In this document: one piece after another, positions 24,529-35,003 of the stretch
Position numbering within the stretch: the first letter of the stretch is position 1
Layout: the number at the start of each line of letters is the position of its first letter
From: Bacteroidota bacterium
GTDB taxonomy: Bacteria; Bacteroidota; Bacteroidia; JABEUT01
Length of the DNA stretch: 44,302 nucleotides
Assembly (NCBI GenBank): GCA_021823405.1
Contig: JAKAOA010000008.1
Coordinates: 1-44,302, forward strand
Direction of reading: 5' to 3'
Made by a program: the position numbers and the translations under genes
The notes under the pieces: generated by a model
Database searches by the model: none
Told to the model about the DNA's origin: nothing
The model's input: only the letters and a program-made list of their open reading frames with translations

Positions 24529-26304
24529 ATGTCTCATACACTTAAAGGCGGCGAATTCCTCATCAGGGAATCATCATGTAATGATATCTTCATCCCCGAA
24601 GAATTCAACGAAGAACAGCGCGAAATAGCGAATATGTGCCACGACTATCTGGTGAAAGAGGTCTTCCCTAATATGGAGCGGATAGACAATAAAGAGGAAG
24701 GGCTGATGGCAAAACTGCTCGAAAAAGCCGGTGAACTTGGCATACTCGGAATAAATGTACCGGAACAATATGGCGGTTTTGAGAAGGATTTTCTCACCGG
24801 TATGCTTGCAACCGAATACATAGGGGCGGGAAATTCATTCGCGGTTACGGTAGCCGCACATACCGGCATAGGTACCCTGCCTATATTGTATTATGGCAAT
24901 GAAGAACAAAAAGCTAAATATCTCCCTAAACTTGCAACCGGCGAATGGAAGGCATGCTACTGCCTTACTGAACCCGGCGCCGGCTCCGATGCCAATTCTG
25001 GTAAAACAAAAGCGACTCTTACAACTGACGGAAAGAACTATATGATAACCGGGCAAAAGATGTGGATTACCAACAGCGGATTTGCCGATATCTTTATTGT
25101 ATTCGCCAAAATAGACAACGATAAAAATCTCTCGGCATTTATAGTGGAAAAGAACTTTGGCGGAATAAAAGTAAACTCCGAAGAACATAAAATGGGCATA
25201 AAGGGCAGTTCCACCTGTCAGGTGTTTTTTAATAATTGCATGGTTCCGGTAAGCAATATGCTGGCGGCGCGGGAAGAGGGCTTTAAAATAGCTGTAAATA
25301 TTCTGAATGTGGGGCGTATTAAACTTGCAGCCGCCGCATTGGGAGCTGCTAAAGCTACCGTAACACGCTCTGTGGAGTATGCCAGCCAGCGCATACAGTT
25401 TGGTCAGCCGATAGCTAATTTTGGCGCAATACAACATAAACTTGCCCAGCAATCGCTACTTGTTTTCGCCTGCGAATCGGCGTTATACAGGGCGAGCCGC
25501 AATATTGAAGAATCCATCGACTCGCTTGCCGCACAAGGGATGGATAAAGGCAAAGCCATTCTGAAAGGCATTGAACAATTTGCCGTTGAAGCGGCTATCA
25601 TGAAGGTGTTTGGCTCCGAGGTACTGGACTTTGTAGTGGATGAGGGCGTGCAGATCTACGGCGGCATGGGTTATTCCGCCGAAGCGCCTATGGAACGGGC
25701 ATACCGCGATTCGCGGATAAACAGGATATTCGAAGGCACTAATGAAATAAACCGTCTGCTCACAGTTGACATGATGTTGAGACGGGCTTTAAAAGGCGAA
25801 CTGGACCTGATGGGACCTGCCCAAAAGGTTGCTTCTGAACTTATGTCAATCCCGGATATGACTACTGACGATGGGCAGTTCGCACAGGAGAGGAAATACC
25901 TGAAAAACTTTAAAAAAGCGACGCTGATGGTTGCCGGAGCCGCAGTACAAAAGCTGATGACGCGCCTGCAAACCGAACAGGAAATAATAATGAACATAGC
26001 CGATATGCTGATAGATGTTTATGTAGGTGAATCGCTGCAATTACGGGTGGAGAAACTTACGGGAATGAAAAATGAAAAGGAATGCGCCCTCTTGATAGAT
26101 ATGCTACGTATATGGCTCGATGAATCAGCCGAACGGATTCACAAAGCGGGAAAAGAAGCCATCAGCGCATTCGCCGAGGGCGACGAGCTGCGTATAATGC
26201 TTTCCGGGTTAAAGAGATTCACCAAAACCGAACCGTTCAACTCTAAAGACGCCCGCCGCAGGATAGCTGGAAAGTTAATACAGGAGAAGAAGTATTGTTT
26301 TTGA
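24529..26304 (+). CDS. Acyl-CoA dehydrogenase (VLCAD/ACAD9-like length)
   Basis: The 591-residue flavoenzyme has the family motifs CYCLTEPGAGSDA and WITNSG in the middle domain and YGGMGYSAEAPMERAYRDSRI then FEGTNEINR, with the catalytic glutamate in FEGT. It is about 200 residues longer than short- and medium-chain dehydrogenases because of a C-terminal extension, as in the very-long-chain type. It performs the first oxidation of fatty acid beta-oxidation. It starts 18 bases after the protease; no other beta-oxidation gene is adjacent. Confidence 0.92.
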   Translation: MSHTLKGGEFLIRESSCNDIFIPEEFNEEQREIANMCHDYLVKEVFPNMERIDNKEEGLMAKLLEKAGELGILGINVPEQYGGFEKDFLTGMLATEYIGAGNSFAVTVAAHTGIGTLPILYYGNEEQKAKYLPKLATGEWKACYCLTEPGAGSDANSGKTKATLTTDGKNYMITGQKMWITNSGFADIFIVFAKIDNDKNLSAFIVEKNFGGIKVNSEEHKMGIKGSSTCQVFFNNCMVPVSNMLAAREEGFKIAVNILNVGRIKLAAAALGAAKATVTRSVEYASQRIQFGQPIANFGAIQHKLAQQSLLVFACESALYRASRNIEESIDSLAAQGMDKGKAILKGIEQFAVEAAIMKVFGSEVLDFVVDEGVQIYGGMGYSAEAPMERAYRDSRINRIFEGTNEINRLLTVDMMLRRALKGELDLMGPAQKVASELMSIPDMTTDDGQFAQERKYLKNFKKATLMVAGAAVQKLMTRLQTEQEIIMNIADMLIDVYVGESLQLRVEKLTGMKNEKECALLIDMLRIWLDESAERIHKAGKEAISAFAEGDELRIMLSGLKRFTKTEPFNSKDARRRIAGKLIQEKKYCF

Positions 26305-26813
26305 GGGAAAATTTAAAGATCGGAAAGTAGTTTTTAAGTAAACATTCGACCAAGTACATCTTGACAGGGCTACGGACACAAGCGTTTCGCCTTTTGTTCA
26401 TAACTCTTTTTGCTAATTATTTCAATTCTGGATTCATATATCATGTACTTATGAAAGGTTACCTAAACTCTTCGTGCATGGCAACCATAATTCTTTGCTA
26501 TTTGTTCTTTGTTTGTATTTGTAACACTTTCGCCTTCATGCGAATTGGAAAGATCTACCTGCATAAGTGCATAATCTCCTAATGAATATTTGTTATTCAC
26601 TATTCGTAAGTGATTTTGCCACCCCGTCCCGATACCTATCGGGACGCCCAACCACCGCTGCTCGATAAACCACAACAAACAGGGCAATGGTGCTTGCATC
26701 GGACAGCTTAGACGAGTTGTCAGTCATGTCACAATCACATAAAATGCGCTAATACGCCTCGATACAAAAGACAGGCAAGGATTTTTTGTATTTTCGCAAC
26801 CTTACTTAACATT
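26305..26813. other. 509-base intergenic region with inverted copy C of the dispersed repeat
   Basis: No credible gene is present; short frames on both strands lack protein character. The repeat at 26609-26684 is the only clear structure. A TATTTTCG about 25 bases before aspS is near the -7 consensus. Confidence 0.6.
26609..26684 (-). repeat. Dispersed repeat, copy C (inverted)
   Basis: On the minus strand this reads CCCTGT, GTTTATCGAGCAGCGG, GTTGGGCG, a 10-bp-arm palindrome CGTCCCGATA/TATCGGGACG (26625-26646) and GCAAAATCACTTA. That is the same order as copy A at 12296-12373, and the last block equals copy B. It lies alone between two genes. Confidence 0.8.
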
Positions 26814-28565
26814 ATGTTGCGAAGTCATACCTGCGGAGAGCTTACCATAGCAAATGTAAACCAGAGTGTTACACTGTGCGGATGGGTGTACCATACTCGC
26901 GAAATGGGTGGCGTTACCTTTGTCGACCTTCGCGACCGCTACGGTATCACTCAACTTGTATTCAATTCTGAATCTGATATATCTCTCGGGGATAAAGCCA
27001 AAATGTTAGGAAGGGAATACGTTATTCGCATTATCGGCAAGGTTGTGGAACGAAGTAATAAGAATCTTAAAATTCCTACCGGTGAAATTGAGATAATAGC
27101 GTCTTCGCTCGAGGTTTTGAACGCCTCTATTACTCCTCCCTTCACACTCGACGATGAGACAGACGGGGGCGATGAACTCCGCATGAAATACAGGTATCTG
27201 GATTTGAGGCGCAGTGTAATAAAAAACAATTTGCTGAACCGCCATAAAGTTGCTAAGGCAGTGCGCGAATATTTAGATGGACAGGGTTTTGCAGATATTG
27301 AAACACCTTTTCTTATAAAAAGCACCCCTGAAGGTGCGCGCGATTTTGTAGTGCCTTCACGCGTAAATAAAGGCGAGTTTTATGCACTGCCCCAAAGCCC
27401 GCAGACATTCAAACAATTACTCATGGTTTCCGGTTTCGACCGCTATTACCAGATTGTGCGTTGCTTCCGCGATGAGGACCTAAGAGCGGACCGTCAGCCG
27501 GAATTCACTCAAATTGACTGCGAAATGGCATTTGTGGAACAAGAGGACATACTTCAAATGTTTGAAGGAATGGTAAAACATGTATTCAAAAAAGTGAGAA
27601 ATATGGAACTGGGTGCATTCCCTCGGATTACATACTCCGATGCTTTGAAATATTACGGGAATGACAAACCCGATATGCGCTTTGACATGCTGCTTCACGA
27701 TGTTACGGACCTAGTTAAAGGCAAGGGCTTTAAAGCGCTGGACGATGCGGAATATTCGGGAGCCATAGCCGTACCCGGCGCAGCGGAATACACCAGAAAG
27801 CAAACCGATGAACTTACTGAATTTGTAAAACGCCCGCAGATAGGCGCTAAGGGATTGATATACATTAAATACCTTAAGGATGGCTCATTTAAATCCTCGG
27901 TTGACAAGTTCTATACAGAACTTGACCTGAAGAAATGGGCTGAAGCAACCGAATCCAAACCTGGCGACCTTATCCTTCTTATATCTGGCGAACTATTCGT
28001 AGCACGACGGGCGCTGTCGGAATTACGGCTCGAAATGGGAAGCCGCCTTGGGTTACGCAACAAAGATGTATATAAACCACTTTGGGTGCTCGATTTCCCC
28101 TTACTCGAAAGAGACAAGGAAACAGGCGGATGGATGGCTTGTCACCACCCGTTTACCTCCTGGAAGGTGGAAGATGAACGCTTTTTTGAGACGGCGCCCG
28201 GACAAATAAGGGCTAATGCATACGACTTTGTACTTAACGGAGTAGAGTTATCCAGTGGCTCCATCCGAATACACGACCGCAAAAAGCAAGAAAAGATGTT
28301 TAAAGCCATAGGTCTTTCAAAAGAGGAAGCCGAACAGAAGTTCTCATTCATATTAAATGCGTTTGAATATGGCGCTCCGCCGCATGGAGGAATCGCATTC
28401 GGTTTCGACAGGTTCTGCTCTATGATTGTCTCAAATCAGGAAAATATACGTGATTTTATCGCCTTCCCTAAAAATAATGCAGGGCGCGATACAATGATTG
28501 ACACCCCTGACGGCATAAGTGATTTACAACTTAAAGAGCTTGGCATTCGCCTAGAACCTGAATGA
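26814..28565 (+). CDS. aspS: Aspartate--tRNA ligase
   Basis: The 583-residue class II synthetase has an N-terminal OB-fold anticodon domain (about 1-105, [21 protein letters not shown]), motif 2 ([24 protein letters not shown]), the bacterial GAD insertion domain around 280-410, and motif 3 ([15 protein letters not shown]). The length is that of bacterial AspRS. Whether it also charges tRNA-Asn cannot be settled from the window. Transcription probably starts close upstream. Confidence 0.97.
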   Translation: MLRSHTCGELTIANVNQSVTLCGWVYHTREMGGVTFVDLRDRYGITQLVFNSESDISLGDKAKMLGREYVIRIIGKVVERSNKNLKIPTGEIEIIASSLEVLNASITPPFTLDDETDGGDELRMKYRYLDLRRSVIKNNLLNRHKVAKAVREYLDGQGFADIETPFLIKSTPEGARDFVVPSRVNKGEFYALPQSPQTFKQLLMVSGFDRYYQIVRCFRDEDLRADRQPEFTQIDCEMAFVEQEDILQMFEGMVKHVFKKVRNMELGAFPRITYSDALKYYGNDKPDMRFDMLLHDVTDLVKGKGFKALDDAEYSGAIAVPGAAEYTRKQTDELTEFVKRPQIGAKGLIYIKYLKDGSFKSSVDKFYTELDLKKWAEATESKPGDLILLISGELFVARRALSELRLEMGSRLGLRNKDVYKPLWVLDFPLLERDKETGGWMACHHPFTSWKVEDERFFETAPGQIRANAYDFVLNGVELSSGSIRIHDRKKQEKMFKAIGLSKEEAEQKFSFILNAFEYGAPPHGGIAFGFDRFCSMIVSNQENIRDFIAFPKNNAGRDTMIDTPDGISDLQLKELGIRLEPE

Positions 28566-28687
28566 TAAAACATTCAGATAGCAACTATTGCCATCGGTTA
28601 AAATTTAAGCCAAAACGGTTATAAATAACTTTATTTTTCAAAAAAGGCATATATTCGCCACTCCTTAACATAAAAAAGTCAATAAAT

Positions 28688-29962
28688 ATGTCATACTTTT
28701 TCACCTCCGAATCAGTATCGGAAGGACACCCTGATAAGGTTGCCGACCAAATTTCAGACGCTGTACTTGATGCCCTACTTGCCCAAGACCCAGCATCGAA
28801 AGTAGCATGCGAAACTTTTGTAACAACCGGTTTGGCAGTAATCGGCGGTGAAATAAGAACCAAAGGATATATAGATGTTCAGAAAATAGCGCGCGAGGTT
28901 ATACGCAAGATCGGTTACACCAAATCTGAATATATGTTCGATGCCGATTCATGCGGCGTTATATCCACTATTCATGAACAATCGCCCGATATAAACCAGG
29001 GTGTTGAAAAAAGCAAAGAAGAGGAACAGGGCGCCGGCGACCAAGGGATGATGTTCGGGTACGCCTGCACCGAAACTGATAATTATATGCCTCTGGCTAT
29101 AGAGCTGGCTCATCTTCTTGTAAAGGAGTTGTCGATTATCCGAAGGGAAGGAAAAAAAATGAAATATCTGCGACCTGATGCAAAAAGTCAGGTTACTATT
29201 CAATATAGCGACAAGGATAAGCCGGAGCGCATTGATACTATAGTTGTGTCAACGCAACACGATGACTTTGCCTCCGAAAAGGAAATGAGCGAAACAATAA
29301 GGCAAGATGTTATTAATATACTTATACCGAGAGTAAAAAAACAACTTCCTGCCAAGGTAAGAAAACTATTCAAGGACGATATCAAATACTACGTAAACCC
29401 AACAGGTAAGTTTGTGATAGGCGGACCGCACGGCGATACCGGATTAACAGGTCGGAAAATTATTGTTGATACTTATGGCGGTAAGTGCGCTCATGGCGGT
29501 GGCGCTTTTTCAGGCAAGGACTCATCTAAAGTTGACCGGTCTGCCGCTTATGCAGTGCGTCATATTGCCAAAAATCTGGTTGCCGCAGGGGTTGCATCAG
29601 AAGCCGAAGTCCAGGTTGCGTATGCAATAGGCGTTGCCGAACCGGTGTCGTTATATGTTGACACCTTCGGGACTACTAAAGTTCGCGGGACTGATGGTAA
29701 AAAATTAACTGACGGCGAAATAGCGAGCCGTATTTCAAAAATTTTCGATATGCGTCCTTCCGCTATTGTAAAGCGCTTTGGTTTGCGTAACCCTATCTTT
29801 TCCGAAACGGCTGCCTACGGACACATGGGACGCCAACCGGGCATTAAAGAACTGAATGGAAAAAAGTTCGAAACCTTCACTTGGGAAAAACTCGACTACG
29901 TGGATGCCCTGCGAAAGGAATTTGCAATTACGGAAAGGCAGAAGGAGTCGGTTGAAATATAA
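28688..29962 (+). CDS. metK: S-adenosylmethionine synthase
   Basis: The 424-residue enzyme shows the ATP-binding [16 protein letters not shown], the phosphate loop [18 protein letters not shown] and [20 protein letters not shown]. It makes SAM from methionine and ATP, the donor for the methyltransferases encoded elsewhere in the window. The length is around 40 residues above the E. coli protein, as usual in Bacteroidota. I see no SAM-riboswitch-like structure in the 122 bases upstream. TATATTCG about 30 bases upstream is a weak -7 candidate. Confidence 0.97.
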   Translation: MSYFFTSESVSEGHPDKVADQISDAVLDALLAQDPASKVACETFVTTGLAVIGGEIRTKGYIDVQKIAREVIRKIGYTKSEYMFDADSCGVISTIHEQSPDINQGVEKSKEEEQGAGDQGMMFGYACTETDNYMPLAIELAHLLVKELSIIRREGKKMKYLRPDAKSQVTIQYSDKDKPERIDTIVVSTQHDDFASEKEMSETIRQDVINILIPRVKKQLPAKVRKLFKDDIKYYVNPTGKFVIGGPHGDTGLTGRKIIVDTYGGKCAHGGGAFSGKDSSKVDRSAAYAVRHIAKNLVAAGVASEAEVQVAYAIGVAEPVSLYVDTFGTTKVRGTDGKKLTDGEIASRISKIFDMRPSAIVKRFGLRNPIFSETAAYGHMGRQPGIKELNGKKFETFTWEKLDYVDALRKEFAITERQKESVEI

Positions 29963-30343
29963 TCAGCCGCCTGCCCGTAAAAGTTAATCAGACATTTCAC
30001 TTTTATTCTTCATGCGCCTATTTGCGCTTTGGTGAGCTATATATGCCTGCCACTAACGCCTATCTGCTATACTGCGGTCTTTATTACCTAAATTGAAATC
30101 CGGAACGGATTATACGCATGCCTTTTTATATTGTTACATTAAGTTTTGATTTTTTATGAACTGCCATCTGCTATAACTATTAATCTAAACAAATAATATG
30201 CACATAATAACATTTAGTATGTGTTGAATAGCCCGTAAATATTGGTTTGTGTTAATTCTGTAAATATTTTGTAACCTAAATAAATTACAACCGTTTAGGT
30301 AATTTAAAATACAGAGGCAAATCAATACTAAAAGGAGGGCACC
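29963..30343. other. 381-base intergenic region upstream of the large surface protein
   Basis: It is A+T-rich with no open frame of note. It contains TTTG (30246-30249) about 15 bases before a TATTTTG-like stretch, a possible promoter, and ends in an unusually strong Shine-Dalgarno AGGAGG (30333-30338) five bases before the ATG. A long leader is possible. Confidence 0.5.
30333..30338 (+). promoter_or_regulatory. Strong Shine-Dalgarno for the large surface protein
   Basis: AGGAGG lies five bases before ATG 30344. Most genes in this window have no such motif, as is usual in Bacteroidota, so this start stands out. Confidence 0.7.
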
Positions 30344-33300
30344 ATGAAACAGACAACTACTCCATTTTATTTCAAAAAAAATCTTAACAGCAGAATACTA
30401 TACATATATTGTATGGTTCTGTTAAGCGGCGTTCCTGCAGCTTTCGGGCAAATATCAACCAGCAGGGCAGGGCGGGAAAATTTAGAAAACTTCTATATCA
30501 AACTTCAATCTTACAATATTCTGCAAGCGGTGCAGAAAACCACCGGCGCTTCCAATGCCGAGATGTCCCTTTTCCAAGATTATTATCAGGATAAAATATT
30601 TTCCGATGACAGACAAACCTTTTGGAACCAGGTGCAAAACGGCAGCGTACAGTCAGATTCCGATGTTCATAACTACGCCCGTAAATTGGTAAGCGATTAC
30701 ATAACCTTATATCAGAATTTTGAACAGGCGAAAGCGGAGTTTCCAAGTTCTATCAGTCAAGGCGGGCGCGGAAAGCATAGTCCTCTGGTGCCACAGGCAT
30801 GCAATCCGGCATGCGATAATATAGATTTCTCGAACGGTAACCTGAACGGTTGGTACGCATATTACAGGGTAAACTCATCTACTCCTACCGGATATGTATT
30901 TTCCGCCCCGGTAGGAGGTGCATGCGGTCCTGTAACTGCCTCCGCATGGGACCCTAACACAAATACCTATCAGGTATCGCTTACCAGCGGACCCGGACTC
31001 GATCCGATTGCAGGCGCACTTATACCGGTAGTATGCCCGGGCAGTAACTACTCCTGCATGATAGGAGATGGACCCAATCCTCATGCCCAAATGGGTACCT
31101 TGTCGCAAACATTTACAATTACCCAGCAAAATGCGAATTTTGTATATATGTATGCTGTGGTACTGGAGAATCCCGCCCATAATTATTATCAACAGCCATT
31201 CTTTAACGTTGTGATGCTCGACCAGAATAACGATACCATTCCAAACTGTGGAAATTATTCAGTAGTTTCGGGACCGGGCTTACCGGGATATCATGCAATA
31301 TATTACCCTCCGGACGGCGATACGGTGTATTGCAAACCGTGGACTACCGTTTTTGTTCCGCTTCAGAATTATATCGGGCAGTGCGTTACCATCATCATCA
31401 ACACATCCGACTGCGCACTTGGAGGTCACTTCGGTTATGCTTATTTCGCCGCCAAATGCTCTGTAGGAATAATATCTTCCTCACCGGTGTTATGCAAGGG
31501 GAACGATACCCTCGTTGCACCTTCAGGAGTAGCAACCTATAAATGGACAGGTCCCTGCATCATAGGACCAACAAATAATCAGAAGGCGATAGTAGGTTGT
31601 CCGGGAACATATAAATGCGCACTGGCAAGCGTGGCAAATCCCCTTTGCGCCGATACGGTTAGTATTGTTATTCCACCATATATACCGATGCAACTATCAG
31701 TGAGCGGTACCAATATAAGTTGCAACGGAGGTAATAACGGAACGGCAAGCGTTTCGGCAAGCGGCGGTGTGCCTCCATATAAATATCTGTGGTCGCCGGG
31801 CGGTAATACAAATTCCTCAATAAGCAATTTGACTGCAGGAACTTATACTGTAGTCGTAAAGGATTCTGACGGATGTCCTGACACAGCGCATATTACGCTT
31901 ACACAGCCCCTTGCTTTATCTGTAACTACTTTGGTACTAGCTGATGACAAGTGTTTCGACGACAGCACCGGTAGGGCAAGCATTTCAGTTTCAGGAGGCA
32001 CTCCCGGCTATTCTTACATCTGGTCGCCTTATGGCGGAACCAACGCGGTTGCCAGCAATCTTGTAGCCGGTAGTTACACAGTAACAGCTACCGATGCGCA
32101 CGGTTGCTTTATCAACGGTTATGTTACAATCACAGAACCTCCGCAACTTAACGTAAATATAGGTGTAAACGCTAATGTATCATGTTACGGCGGAAATAAT
32201 GGAGTAGCTACTGCAAGTGCAACAGGCGGCACGCCTGGTTATAACTTTAGCTGGGCGCCTTCAGGAGGCAATAATGCAACCGCATCCAACCTCCCTGCCG
32301 GGTCTTATACCGTAACAGTAACCGATGCTAACAGTTGCACCAGAACGGCATCCGTTTCAATTACCCAGCCGTCGCCGGTTGCAGTTACAATCAACCTGGG
32401 TCAGAACGTTACTTGTTACGGGGGTAGTGATGGCAGCGCTACTGGCATAGCCGCAGGTGGCGCCCCGCCTTATCTATACTTATGGTCTAATGGCTCAACG
32501 TCTGCTACGGCAAACAATCTTTCCGCAGGTTCTTATACCATTACAGTTACCGATGCTAACGGGTGTACAGGACATAATAGCGTTATCATTATTCAGCCGG
32601 CTTTGCTTACATCGGCAATAGGTTCATATACGAATGTAAGCTGTTATGGCGGCAATAATGGCACGGCAACCGTAACGATAAGCGGAGGAACCGTACCTTA
32701 TGCTTATGCCTGGTCAAATGGAAATACAACCGTAACAGCAGTTGGACTTGCTGTCGGCACCTATACTGCAGTAATAACCGATGCGCATTCCTGTACATCC
32801 TCGTCAATGGTGACTATACAACAGCCGGCGCAACTTTCAACTTCATTCACTACAGGAGCGCCAACATGTTACGGAATGAATAACGGGTGGGCTACTGCTA
32901 ATGTAAGCGGCGGAACGGCTCCTTATAACTATGCGTGGAGCAATGGCAGTTTCTCTGCAACGACTACCGACCTTATTGCAGGTACCTATACGGTACTTAT
33001 TCATGACGCCCATGCTTGCCCGACTTCAGGCGTTACATCCATCTCGCAACCAACACTTCTTACAACAATTATAGGTAGTATTTCAAACCCCACCTGTTAC
33101 GGATACTCCAATGGCAGCGCTACGGCAATTCCTTCAGGCGGCACCGGTCCATATTCCTATTACTGGTATCCACCTGTAGTTCAATATAGCGCCACTGCCA
33201 CCGGTTTGAAAGCGGGTTCCTATACGGTTAAAGTGACAGATAATAACGGTTGTACAACAACTACAAACGCTTCAATTACACAACCTTCAAAGGTACATAC

Positions 33301-34540
33301 CGGAGCTTCGGCGCCTGACAGCGCCTGTTCAGGTTCACCGGTAGTTATCAACGCCTGGGGCAGCGGGGGCATAGGAAATTACAGCTACCAATGGAGCGCA
33401 GGTAACGGCACTTCGGCTAGCTGCATAGTAAGCCCTTACATAACTACTACCTACACCGTTAGCGCTATTGATGGTAACGGTTGTAAAGGCGATTCGGCGA
33501 CAGTTACCATCAAGGCGTTGAAATTGGTTGCCTCCGCTGTTACTGTTAAACCTAACCAAACTGCCTGTCAGGGCGATACCGCTAGCATATATGCAAATGT
33601 AAATATCGGAAATTCAGGTCCGGTTACCATCTCTTGGAGTAATGGGTATTATGGCGCAGGTCCTTATACGGTCAACATATCCAGCGACACTGTCTTTACG
33701 GTAACAGTTACAGACATGTGCGGAGATACTGTGAAGAAAAGCATCCATATACAGGTTACCCCAGCACCTGTTATCAATATTCCTCCGCAAGGCGGAGCAG
33801 CATGCAGTGGAGTAACGCTCTGGTTTAAAGATACCAACCTCGCTAATAACGGCGACTCTTATCTCTGGAATTTCGGCGATAACCAATTCTCAACTCAAAG
33901 CAATCCTTCTCACACTTATACCCAGAGCGGATTGTATGATGTTACGGTACAGGTAACTAACTCGATGGGGTGCAAAGCTACCGCTTCCGCGGATGCGAAC
34001 ATTACAGTTTATCCGGCTGCGCAGGCGCAATTTACGGCAGATCCTATAACCGCCAATATATTTAACCCTACGATAAACTTCATTAACCAGTCGCAGGACG
34101 CTACTTTCTGGACTTGGTACTTTGGCGACGGGGATAGTTCCAACGCGAAAAACCCATCTCATACTTTCTCCCAACCCGGAACTTACTATGTAACGCTTAC
34201 GACCAATAATGACTATGGTTGTAACGGAACTGTTACCGATAGTGTGATAATTGAACCTGAATTCACTATATGGATACCAAGTGCGTTCACGCCTAATGGT
34301 GACGGCAAGAATGACTACTTCACCGCCAAAGGCATCGGAATAGCGCAGTTCAGTATGATGATATTCGACCGCTGGGGAAATCAGATATTCACAACCAATG
34401 ATATTAGCAGAGGTTGGGACGGCAGGGCGAACGGCGGCAACAGCATTGCGCTGGAAGATGTGTATGTGTATAAAATACAGGTAACCGATATATTTAATGA
34501 ACAACACGCATATATAGGGTCGGTAACGCTAATAAAATAA
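30344..34540 (+). CDS. Large secreted protein with SprB-type repeats, PKD domains and T9SS type B sorting domain
   Basis: The 1398-residue protein has a signal peptide (cleavage after about residue 36, AAFGQ), a Cys-rich beta domain around 140-375 with a lectin- or jellyroll-like look, and seven SprB repeats of about 75 residues from about 455 to 985 (each with C-GG-NG-A..SGG..Y.Y.WS..AG.Y.V.V.D..GC). Ig-like segments follow, then two PKD domains around 1150-1305 (YLWNFGDNQFST, WYFGDGDSS). The C-terminus is a type IX sorting domain (IPSAFTPNGDGKNDYF..FDRWGNQIF..GWDGRANGG). It is expected to pass the outer membrane by T9SS and stay on the surface, as SprB-like adhesins do. Adhesion or gliding is inference. 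Confidence 0.95.
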   Translation: MKQTTTPFYFKKNLNSRILYIYCMVLLSGVPAAFGQISTSRAGRENLENFYIKLQSYNILQAVQKTTGASNAEMSLFQDYYQDKIFSDDRQTFWNQVQNGSVQSDSDVHNYARKLVSDYITLYQNFEQAKAEFPSSISQGGRGKHSPLVPQACNPACDNIDFSNGNLNGWYAYYRVNSSTPTGYVFSAPVGGACGPVTASAWDPNTNTYQVSLTSGPGLDPIAGALIPVVCPGSNYSCMIGDGPNPHAQMGTLSQTFTITQQNANFVYMYAVVLENPAHNYYQQPFFNVVMLDQNNDTIPNCGNYSVVSGPGLPGYHAIYYPPDGDTVYCKPWTTVFVPLQNYIGQCVTIIINTSDCALGGHFGYAYFAAKCSVGIISSSPVLCKGNDTLVAPSGVATYKWTGPCIIGPTNNQKAIVGCPGTYKCALASVANPLCADTVSIVIPPYIPMQLSVSGTNISCNGGNNGTASVSASGGVPPYKYLWSPGGNTNSSISNLTAGTYTVVVKDSDGCPDTAHITLTQPLALSVTTLVLADDKCFDDSTGRASISVSGGTPGYSYIWSPYGGTNAVASNLVAGSYTVTATDAHGCFINGYVTITEPPQLNVNIGVNANVSCYGGNNGVATASATGGTPGYNFSWAPSGGNNATASNLPAGSYTVTVTDANSCTRTASVSITQPSPVAVTINLGQNVTCYGGSDGSATGIAAGGAPPYLYLWSNGSTSATANNLSAGSYTITVTDANGCTGHNSVIIIQPALLTSAIGSYTNVSCYGGNNGTATVTISGGTVPYAYAWSNGNTTVTAVGLAVGTYTAVITDAHSCTSSSMVTIQQPAQLSTSFTTGAPTCYGMNNGWATANVSGGTAPYNYAWSNGSFSATTTDLIAGTYTVLIHDAHACPTSGVTSISQPTLLTTIIGSISNPTCYGYSNGSATAIPSGGTGPYSYYWYPPVVQYSATATGLKAGSYTVKVTDNNGCTTTTNASITQPSKVHTGASAPDSACSGSPVVINAWGSGGIGNYSYQWSAGNGTSASCIVSPYITTTYTVSAIDGNGCKGDSATVTIKALKLVASAVTVKPNQTACQGDTASIYANVNIGNSGPVTISWSNGYYGAGPYTVNISSDTVFTVTVTDMCGDTVKKSIHIQVTPAPVINIPPQGGAACSGVTLWFKDTNLANNGDSYLWNFGDNQFSTQSNPSHTYTQSGLYDVTVQVTNSMGCKATASADANITVYPAAQAQFTADPITANIFNPTINFINQSQDATFWTWYFGDGDSSNAKNPSHTFSQPGTYYVTLTTNNDYGCNGTVTDSVIIEPEFTIWIPSAFTPNGDGKNDYFTAKGIGIAQFSMMIFDRWGNQIFTTNDISRGWDGRANGGNSIALEDVYVYKIQVTDIFNEQHAYIGSVTLIK

Positions 34541-34560
34541 TCAGGCATAATTAAAAAACT

Positions 34561-34590
34561 AAACCGGGAACCTTGAGGTTCCCGGTTTTT
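34561..34590. terminator. Strong, probably bidirectional intrinsic terminator
   Basis: AAACCGGGAACC (34561-34572) and GGTTCCCGGTTT (34577-34588) form a perfect 12-bp stem with a TTGA loop, followed by a T-run on the plus strand. On the minus strand an AGTTTTTT tail follows. It separates the large plus-strand gene from the converging minus-strand genes. Confidence 0.88.
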
Positions 34591-34688
34591 GTGCGTTAGT
34601 CCGGCAGCGTTATCCATCTTTTTACTTTTCGCTTACATACACACCACTATTTACACAAGCAAGCCGTAATGCCGTCTAACGACTGTTT

Positions 34689-34967
34689 TTAGTCAGCCGA
34701 CTTCATAAAAGCCAAAATCTTTTTGGCTTCAGTATCGGTCAGGATAGCTTTCTGATGCATGTGTTCTATGGCGGCATCCCATTGGTCGTCACTGAAATTA
34801 TGCGGGTCGGGCGCATTGTGGCACCGGTTGCAGTTTTCAGCCCATAACTGGGCGCCGGTTTTGTTGGCTATGCTTGCCGGTACCGCGCATCCGTTCATGA
34901 ATACCACTGAACTGAAGGCGATGATAAATCCGGCTACGGTTGTTATGATTTTTATTTTCATTTTCAT
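34689..34967 (-). CDS. Small c-type cytochrome lipoprotein
   Basis: The 92-residue protein has a leader ending in the lipobox FMNGC (Cys27) and a heme-attachment motif CNRCH at 46-50, followed by a Met at about 70 that could be the axial ligand. It should be a periplasmic or outer-membrane-anchored mono-heme cytochrome of the diheme-less, short type. It lies 36 bases after an outer-membrane barrel gene, so the pair is probably one unit. The partner is unknown; an electron-transfer role is inferred from the heme site. Confidence 0.85.
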   Translation of the reverse strand: MKMKIKIITTVAGFIIAFSSVVFMNGCAVPASIANKTGAQLWAENCNRCHNAPDPHNFSDDQWDAAIEHMHQKAILTDTEAKKILAFMKSAD

Positions 34968-35003
34968 GGCTTAAGTTTTTTGAGTATTATTAATTTAGGA
35001 AGA

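Noticed and set aside
28566-28687. SAM riboswitch upstream of metK
   Set aside because: The 122-base leader shows no convincing multi-stem structure of a known SAM class.
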